Shown here piece by piece: positions 5,883-9,959 of a DNA stretch of 9,959 nucleotides; the stretch's first letter is position 1; every line of letters starts with the position of its first letter. A program made the position numbers and the translations under genes. The DNA comes from Desulfobulbaceae bacterium (lineage in GTDB: Bacteria; Desulfobacterota; Desulfobulbia; Desulfobulbales; Desulfocapsaceae), in contig JAMOMO010000263.1 in NCBI GenBank assembly GCA_027067035.1, forward strand, positions 1-9,959, in the 5' to 3' direction. Below the pieces are notes generated by a model, which worked only from the letters and a program-made list of their open reading frames with translations, did no database searches and was not told where the DNA came from.

Positions 5883-5936
5883 TAGAGTTATAACTTACAT
5901 TAAAGCAGCATAGAATTATTAGAATCGGAGGTCGGT

Positions 5937-6122
5937 TTGGCTAAGAAATCTCTCATTGCGAAAGCAAAAAGAACGCCAAAATTTGCGGTACGGAAATATA
6001 ACAGATGCCCACTTTGTGGACGTCCAAAAGCGTTCATTCGTAAATTCGGCATGTGCCGTATCTGTTTTCGTAAATTAGCATCCAGTGGACAGGTGACAGG
6101 GGTTACTAAATCATCCTGGTAA
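5937..6122 (+). CDS. rpsN: 30S ribosomal protein S14, zinc-binding type (TTG start)
   Basis: S14 is a 30S head protein. This is the short 61-residue C+ (zinc) form, not the about 100-residue C- form of E. coli. Four cysteines at 24, 27, 40 and 43 (CPLC..CRIC) make the zinc site, and the protein ends in the conserved VTGVTKSSW. The first residues AKKSLIAKAKR require initiation at TTG 5937: no ATG exists in frame back to TAA 5901, and GGAGG at 5927-5931 is 5 bases ahead. Bacteria with C+ S14 often carry a zinc-independent paralogue elsewhere under Zur control; that cannot be seen here. Confidence 0.98.
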   Translation: MAKKSLIAKAKRTPKFAVRKYNRCPLCGRPKAFIRKFGMCRICFRKLASSGQVTGVTKSSW

Positions 6123-6169
6123 ATCTATAAAACTGGATCAAAATATAATTTTGATAAGGAGAGTTCGCG

Positions 6170-6568
6170 ATGTCTATGAGCGATCCCCTGGCAGACATGC
6201 TGACCAGGATAAGAAATGGAGTAATGGCAAAGTTTGACTCAGTCGAGATGCCTGCTTCCAAAACTAAAGTAAATATTGCCAAGGTCCTGCAAGACGAAGG
6301 ATATGTAACCGGCTACCAGGTAGATGCGTCCGGCCCCCAGGGGACCCTTACCATCAATCTGAAATATGGTTCTGATCAGACTCCGGTAATCACCGGAATT
6401 AAACGGATCAGCAAGCCGGGTTTACGTAAATATGCAAGAGCCGGAGAAATACCCACTGTTCTCAACGGTCTTGGAATTGCCATCCTTTCGAGTTCGAAGG
6501 GCGTTATTACTGATAAAACCGCAAGGGCCAGTAATGTAGGCGGTGAGATTCTTTGCGAGGTCTGGTAA
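6170..6568 (+). CDS. rpsH: 30S ribosomal protein S8
   Basis: S8 is a primary binder of 16S rRNA helix 21 in the 30S platform and, in E. coli, the translational repressor of the spc operon. The 132-residue protein opens MSMSDPLADMLTRIRNG and ends with the signature GIAILSSSKGVITDKTAR plus NVGGEILCEVW. ATG 6170 is preferred over ATG 6176 because AAGGAG at 6156-6161 gives an 8-base spacer (14 for the other) and MSM is usual in the family. It lies 47 bases after rpsN and 24 bases before rplF. Confidence 0.98.
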   Translation: MSMSDPLADMLTRIRNGVMAKFDSVEMPASKTKVNIAKVLQDEGYVTGYQVDASGPQGTLTINLKYGSDQTPVITGIKRISKPGLRKYARAGEIPTVLNGLGIAILSSSKGVITDKTARASNVGGEILCEVW

Positions 6569-6592
6569 GACCAGCAAATAACGGAGGTAATC

Positions 6593-7132
6593 ATGTCTCG
6601 TATTGGAAAACAGCCCATTCCTGTCCCCGGTGATGTCAAGATTGATATCAAAGGACAGATGATTTCAGTTTCCGGCAGCAAGGGAAAACTGGAACGTGAA
6701 GTTTTACCGGAACTCGAAATTTCCATGAAGGATCAGGAAATTGTCGTTGAAAACCGGGATAACAGCAAAAGAACCAACGCATTTCGTGGAATGACCAGGA
6801 GCCTTATTAATAATATGGTTGTCGGTGTCCATGAGGGCTTTAAAAAAGTTCTCATTGTTGAAGGTGTTGGATACAAAGTAAATATGTCCGGAAAGACACT
6901 GACTCTTAATGTCGGCTTTTCTAATCCGGTTGAGTTCCCTGTTCCTGAGGGAATTCAGATCAATGTTGATGGCAGCAATAAAATTGTTGTGGAGTCCATT
7001 GATAAAGAATTGCTTGGTCTTACCGCTGCAAAGATTCGTGGAATACGTAAACCGGAACCCTATAAGGGAAAAGGTATTCGTTATGAAGACGAGCATATTG
7101 TGCGCAAGGTTGGTAAAGCCGGAGCAGCTTAA
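6593..7132 (+). CDS. rplF: 50S ribosomal protein L6
   Basis: L6 binds near the sarcin-ricin loop and the factor-binding site and is required for late 50S assembly. The 179 residues form the usual two repeated domains. The start is MSRIGKQPIPVP, the middle has NAFRGMTRSLINNMVVGV and KVLIVEGVGYKV, and the C-terminal rRNA-binding signature is PEPYKGKGIRYEDE followed by RKVGKAG. GGAGG at 6583-6587 is 5 bases ahead of ATG 6593. The 52-base gap after it holds only a small imperfect hairpin around CACATAATGTG (7146-7156). Confidence 0.98.
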   Translation: MSRIGKQPIPVPGDVKIDIKGQMISVSGSKGKLEREVLPELEISMKDQEIVVENRDNSKRTNAFRGMTRSLINNMVVGVHEGFKKVLIVEGVGYKVNMSGKTLTLNVGFSNPVEFPVPEGIQINVDGSNKIVVESIDKELLGLTAAKIRGIRKPEPYKGKGIRYEDEHIVRKVGKAGAA

Positions 7133-7184
7133 GTAAATTAGCAGCCACATAATGTGACTGGTAGCAAATAAATGGTAGGGAATA

Positions 7185-7550
7185 ATGGCTAAGACACATC
7201 CTAAAACTACAGCCAGGGCCAAGCGTATAAGGCGTATACGTAAAAAGATCACAGGTAGCAGTGATCAACCGCGCCTTAGAGTCTTTAAAAGCAATAAGCA
7301 TATTTATGCTCAGATCATTGATGATTCTGCTGGGAAGACCCTTGTCTCCATGTCAACAATGGACAAGACTTTTCAGAAGGCTGATGACGCGAACAAGACC
7401 GATGATGCAAAAAAAGTCGGTCAGCTTCTTGCTGAAGCAGCAAAGAGCGCTGGTGTAAGTAAAGTTGTCTTTGATCGTGGTGGGTATATTTATCACGGTC
7501 GGGTAAAAGCACTTTCTGAGGGAGCCCGTGAAGGTGGGCTTCAATTTTAA
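7185..7550 (+). CDS. rplR: 50S ribosomal protein L18
   Basis: L18 anchors 5S rRNA in the central protuberance together with L5. The 121-residue protein has a basic N-terminus (KTTARAKRIRRIRKKITG), then QPRLRVFKSNKHIYAQIIDD (28-47). The conserved end is VVFDRGGYIYHGRVKALSEG followed by AREGGLQF. The start at ATG 7185 fits the family (MAKTHPKTTARAKR). Its SD is one of the poorer ones: AGGG at 7177-7180 with a 4-base spacer. rpsE starts 27 bases after its TAA. Confidence 0.98.
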   Translation: MAKTHPKTTARAKRIRRIRKKITGSSDQPRLRVFKSNKHIYAQIIDDSAGKTLVSMSTMDKTFQKADDANKTDDAKKVGQLLAEAAKSAGVSKVVFDRGGYIYHGRVKALSEGAREGGLQF

Positions 7551-7561
7551 AGATATAAATT

Positions 7562-7578
7562 AAGGGGGGATTTCCCTT
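7562..7578 (+). promoter_or_regulatory. Hairpin able to cover the rpsE SD and TTG start
   Basis: AAGGG (7562-7566) pairs with CCCTT (7574-7578) around a seven-base loop. Alternatively, GGG (7567-7569) pairs with CCC (7574-7576). The G6 tract (7564-7569) is the rpsE SD, and the right arm includes the first two bases of its TTG start codon. Folding would hide both. The self-complementarity is read directly; whether it folds in the transcript, and any regulatory role, is inferred. Confidence 0.35.
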
Positions 7579-8089
7579 GGCAGATTTCAAACGTTCAAGG
7601 AACGAAAGTTCCGACGAATTTATCGAAAAAATTGTATTCATTAATCGCGTTGCCAAAGTTGTTAAAGGTGGACGTCGCTTCAGTTTCAGTGCCATTGTCG
7701 TAGTCGGTGATGGTAAGGGCAAAATTGGATACGGACTCGGGAAGGCAAATCTTGTTCCTGAAGCAATTCGCAAAGGTGTGGAAAAGGCGAGAAAGGATAT
7801 GACATCCGTGTCTCTCACCGATCTCTCCATCCCTCATCAGGTGATTGGCCGTTATGGAGCCGGAAAGGTTCTCCTTAAACCGGCATCCGCCGGTACCGGA
7901 GTTATAGCCGGTGGTCCCGTTCGTGCAGTCCTTGAGGCAGTCGGGGTACATAATATCCTTACCAAATGTCTTGGATCACACAATCCGCATAATATGGTTA
8001 AGGCCACCCTTAATGGTTTAAAATCTCTTCGTTCAGCACAGAAAATTGCTGAAATGCGCGGCAAAAGCGTCGAAGAAATTCAGGCCTGA
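7577..8089 (+). CDS. rpsE: 30S ribosomal protein S5 (TTG start)
   Basis: S5 acts in decoding accuracy, mRNA entry and 30S maturation; mutations in its N-terminal loop give spectinomycin resistance in E. coli. The 170-residue protein has the dsRBD-like domain EFIEKIVFINRVAKVVKGGR (14-33), FSFSAIVVVGDGKGKIGYGL (35-54), GRYGAGKVLLKPASAGTGVI (91-110) and the closing AGGPVRAVLEAVGV. TTG 7577 is the only candidate start after TAA 7556; the next Met is residue 76. A G-rich SD (7564-7569) precedes it. The protein ends just before an intra-operon hairpin. Confidence 0.98.
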   Translation: MADFKRSRNESSDEFIEKIVFINRVAKVVKGGRRFSFSAIVVVGDGKGKIGYGLGKANLVPEAIRKGVEKARKDMTSVSLTDLSIPHQVIGRYGAGKVLLKPASAGTGVIAGGPVRAVLEAVGVHNILTKCLGSHNPHNMVKATLNGLKSLRSAQKIAEMRGKSVEEIQA

Positions 8090-8100
8090 CAAGAAGCAAT

Positions 8101-8151
8101 AAGCATGGTTGAATCAGGAGGAGTGCCCTCCATGATGGTCCATGCTTTTTT
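8101..8151 (+). terminator. Terminator-like hairpin between rpsE and rpmD (possible attenuator)
   Basis: The outer stem AAGCATGG (8101-8108) pairs perfectly with CCATGCTT (8140-8147). After an internal loop, ATCA-GGAGG (8113-8121) pairs with CCTCC-A-TGAT (8127-8136), with one bulged A and a five-base loop. T residues run from 8146 to 8151, partly in the stem. This is the form of a Rho-independent terminator. It begins 11 bases after the rpsE stop, inside an operon where the downstream L30, L15 and SecY genes are essential, so readthrough or attenuation is more likely than full termination. The upper stem also contains an SD-like AGGAGG. Confidence 0.7.
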
Positions 8152-8176
8152 CTATTTAAAATCGAGTAAAAGGTAG
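8132..8176 (+). other. Candidate 14-codon leader ORF before rpmD
   Basis: ATG 8132 opens a 14-codon frame (MMVHAFFYLKSSKR) ending at TAG 8174-8176, four bases before the rpmD ATG. AGGAGG at 8116-8121 is 10 bases upstream, a better SD than that of rpmD itself. The same bases form the descending arm and T-tract of the hairpin at 8101-8151, so the frame may be an accident of the terminator structure. There is no homology that I recognise. If translated, it would couple to rpmD and open the hairpin. Confidence 0.2.
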
Positions 8177-8180
8177 TCTA

Positions 8181-8363
8181 ATGTCCGATACAATTACATT
8201 TACTTTAGTCAAGAGCGGGATCGGCAGTACCCAAAAGATTCGTGCCACTCTTACAGGTCTTGGACTTACAAAAATGCATAAGAGTGTAACCCGTAAAGCC
8301 ACCCCTGAGATCAAGGGAATGCTGAACAAAGTTTCGCATCTTGTTCGTGTCGAGGAGTCATAA
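8181..8363 (+). CDS. rpmD: 50S ribosomal protein L30
   Basis: L30 is a small 23S rRNA-binding protein of the 50S subunit, present in most but not all bacteria. The 60-residue product is typical: ITFTLVKSGIGSTQKIRATL, then TGLGLTKMHKSVTRKATPEI and the tail KVSHLVRVEES. The SD is modest (AAAAGG at 8168-8173, 7 bases before ATG 8181). It is separated from rpsE by 91 bases carrying the hairpin at 8101-8151, and lies one base before rplO, whose SD is inside the rpmD 3' end. Confidence 0.97.
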   Translation: MSDTITFTLVKSGIGSTQKIRATLTGLGLTKMHKSVTRKATPEIKGMLNKVSHLVRVEES

Positions 8364-8364
8364 A

Positions 8365-8814
8365 ATGATTAATTTAGGAAATCTCTCCCCGAACAAGGGA
8401 GCAAACAGGCAGAGAAAACGTCTTGGACGTGGACCGGGAACCGGCCATGGAAAGACAGCTGGTCGTGGACATAAAGGATTTAAGTCCCGTTCAGGTTCCG
8501 GTATTAAACCGGGATTTGAAGGTGGCCAGATGCCATTACAGAGACGTCTCCCAAAGCGGGGCTTTACCAACATCAACACCGTCAAGTACTCCATTGTCAC
8601 TCTGAGTCATCTTGACAGCCTTGATGCCGGCACTGAAGTGAATTCAGCGTCCCTTGTGGAACTCGGCATTGCCCGGAAAGGATTACCTGTCAAGATACTG
8701 GCCAATGGTGAAATCACCAAAGCTGTTACAGTGAATGTTGATAAGGTTTCAGCCGGTGCCAAAGCAAAAATCGAGGCAGCAGGCGGAACAGTAGTAGAGA
8801 CGGAAAGCAAGTAA
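8365..8814 (+). CDS. rplO: 50S ribosomal protein L15
   Basis: L15 is a late-assembling 50S protein with a long glycine- and arginine-rich N-terminal extension into 23S rRNA. ATG 8365 gives 149 residues beginning MINLGNLSPNKGANRQRKRL. It fits the family and has AGGAG at 8353-8357 with a 7-base spacer; the frame is open further upstream to TTG 8341 but lacks support there. Motifs are GRGPGTGHGKTAGRGHKG (21-38), KPGFEGGQMPLQRRLPKRGF (48-67) and the C-terminal AKAKIEAAGGTV. It starts one base after the rpmD stop. Confidence 0.98.
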   Translation: MINLGNLSPNKGANRQRKRLGRGPGTGHGKTAGRGHKGFKSRSGSGIKPGFEGGQMPLQRRLPKRGFTNINTVKYSIVTLSHLDSLDAGTEVNSASLVELGIARKGLPVKILANGEITKAVTVNVDKVSAGAKAKIEAAGGTVVETESK

Positions 8815-8873
8815 CTGCGCTACACAAAAGCAAATGAAGCTGATGATGTCTGGCTTCTGTACGGATAGAGATT

Positions 8874-9959
8874 ATGAGCGGACTGCAGAATGCTGCAAAA
8901 TCATCTGAGTTAAGAAAACGCATCTTTTTTACGCTGGCGATGCTGGCTGTTTACAGGATGGGTGTTCAGGTTCCAACCCCTGGTATTAACGGGGAGGCGC
9001 TTGCGGCTTTTTTTGCCAAAAATGCTGGAACTCTCTTCGGGATGTTTAATATGTTTTCCGGTGGTGCGTTGGAGAATTTTTCCATCTTTGCCCTTGGAAT
9101 CATGCCTTACATCTCAGCCTCAATTATTATTCAGCTGCTGACGGTTGTTATTCCCCAGCTCGAGACGCTGAAAAAGGAAGGTGCCGCCGGTCAGCGGAAG
9201 ATCACTCAATATACGCGCTATGGTACTGTTGGACTGAGTATTATTCAGGGGACATTCATAGCAACCGGTCTGCAGAGCATGGTCGGTCCCGGCGGAGAAC
9301 CGATTGTTCTCAATCCCGGTACTCCATTCATTCTCATGACCATGCTTACCCTTACTGCGGGCACATCATTTATCATGTGGCTGGGCGAGCAGATGACCGA
9401 GCGTGGTATTGGTAATGGTATTTCTCTGATCATCTTTGCAGGTATCGTGGCTCGTGGCCCGGCCGCTCTGGTGAACTCCTTTCAGCTGATAAAAGCCGGT
9501 GAGATAACACTCTTTTTTGTCCCGATTATCATAGCATTTATGGTTTTTGTTGTCGGTGTTATCGTCTTCTTTGAAACCGCTCAGCGTCGGATACCCATTC
9601 AGTATGCAAAACGTGTTGTTGGTAGAAAGGTCTATGGTGGACAGAGTTCCCATCTGCCGCTGAAAATTAACATCGCAGGTGTTATTCCACCGATCTTTGC
9701 ATCTTCCATCATGATGTTTCCAGCAACCATTGGTGGTTTTATACAGGTTGAGTGGGTTCAAAAGGTATCTGCGGCAATGGCCCCTGGAAGTTTTTACTAC
9801 TATCTTCTCTATATTGCGATGATCGTATTCTTCTGCTTCTTTTATACAGCGGTTACCTTTAAACCCGATGATGTGGCTGAAAACCTGAAAAAGAACGGTG
9901 GTTTTGTTCCAGGGATACGTCCTGGTCGTAAAACCGCTGATTTTATTGATAAGGTTCTG
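8874..9959 (+). CDS. secY: Protein translocase channel subunit SecY, N-terminal 362 residues (3' end outside window)
   Basis: SecY is the ten-helix inner-membrane pore of SecYEG, which exports and inserts proteins with SecA or the ribosome. The frame opens at ATG 8874 (MSGLQNAAKSSELRKRIFFT) and is open to the last base. TM1 is about residues 16-37 with VYRMGVQVPTPGI. The plug region is near GMFNMFSGGALENFSIFALG, followed by the signature MPYISASIIIQL (77-88). The second signature GEQMTERGIGNGIS is at 171-184. QRRIPIQYAKR (237-247) and SHLPLKINIAGVIPPIFASS (259-278) mark the later cytoplasmic loop and helix. Against E. coli SecY (443 residues), about 80 C-terminal residues lie beyond the window. 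The SD is weak (GGATAGAG, 8863-8870). The 59-base gap after rplO holds a 5-base inverted repeat, GAAGC/GCTTC (8836-8857). Confidence 0.98.
   Translation, partial: MSGLQNAAKSSELRKRIFFTLAMLAVYRMGVQVPTPGINGEALAAFFAKNAGTLFGMFNMFSGGALENFSIFALGIMPYISASIIIQLLTVVIPQLETLKKEGAAGQRKITQYTRYGTVGLSIIQGTFIATGLQSMVGPGGEPIVLNPGTPFILMTMLTLTAGTSFIMWLGEQMTERGIGNGISLIIFAGIVARGPAALVNSFQLIKAGEITLFFVPIIIAFMVFVVGVIVFFETAQRRIPIQYAKRVVGRKVYGGQSSHLPLKINIAGVIPPIFASSIMMFPATIGGFIQVEWVQKVSAAMAPGSFYYYLLYIAMIVFFCFFYTAVTFKPDDVAENLKKNGGFVPGIRPGRKTADFIDKVL

Noticed and set aside
7142..7160. Imperfect hairpin around CACATAATGTG between rplF and rplR
   Set aside because: Short stem with a mismatch, no T-tract and no contact with the rplR SD; likely chance.
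8341..8364. TTG 8341 as an upstream start for rplO
   Set aside because: The extra residues are unlike L15, the segment is the rpmD 3' end in another frame, and ATG 8365 has a well-spaced AGGAG.
8834..8908. 24-codon ORF (start MKLMMSGFC) overlapping the secY start
   Set aside because: No SD at a useful distance, no recognisable similarity, and most of its length is explained by secY in another frame.

Overview
This window is the middle of a bacterial S10-spc ribosomal protein cluster. All genes are on the + strand and packed end to end. It starts inside rplC (L3) and ends inside secY. The order is rplC'-rplD-rplW-rplB-rpsS-rplV-rpsC-rplP-rpmC-rpsQ-rplN-rplX-rplE-rpsN-rpsH-rplF-rplR-rpsE-rpmD-rplO-secY', with no insertion, loss or rearrangement relative to the classical bacterial arrangement. 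No gap between genes exceeds about 103 bases. There are no rRNA or tRNA genes, mobile elements or CRISPR arrays.

Organism: a bacterium of moderate G+C with strong Shine-Dalgarno (SD) sites. The protein sequences, the 61-residue zinc-type S14 and the L24 with a C-terminal zinc ribbon fit a deltaproteobacterial / Desulfobacterota lineage, possibly Desulfobulbales-like. That placement is inference from remembered family features, not from a search.

Layout: 1-4446 is the S10 part (L3 to S17) and 4506-9959 is the spc part (L14 to SecY). Tight coupling is seen at rplD/rplW and rplP/rpmC (ATGA overlaps) and rpmD/rplO (one base apart). Wider gaps of 50-103 bases occur before rplB, rpsC, rpsQ, rplN, rplX, rpsN, rplR, rpmD and secY. 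The genes supply proteins of both ribosomal subunits, and secY supplies the translocon channel against which the ribosome docks through L23 and L24.

Nothing here amounts to a new system, but several details deserve a second look. (1) A terminator-like hairpin with a U-tract lies inside the operon between rpsE and rpmD. Its inner stem holds a perfect SD that precedes a 14-codon ORF ending 4 bases before rpmD. (2) The rpsQ start is unusual: a conventional S17 N-terminus begins at an ATG that is put out of frame by a run of nine A residues, leaving an overlapping GTG without an SD. (3) Three 30S genes (rpsC, rpsN, rpsE) use TTG starts with very strong SDs, and in rpsE the SD and start can fold into a hairpin. 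(4) Small dyads touch the SDs of rplN and rplE.
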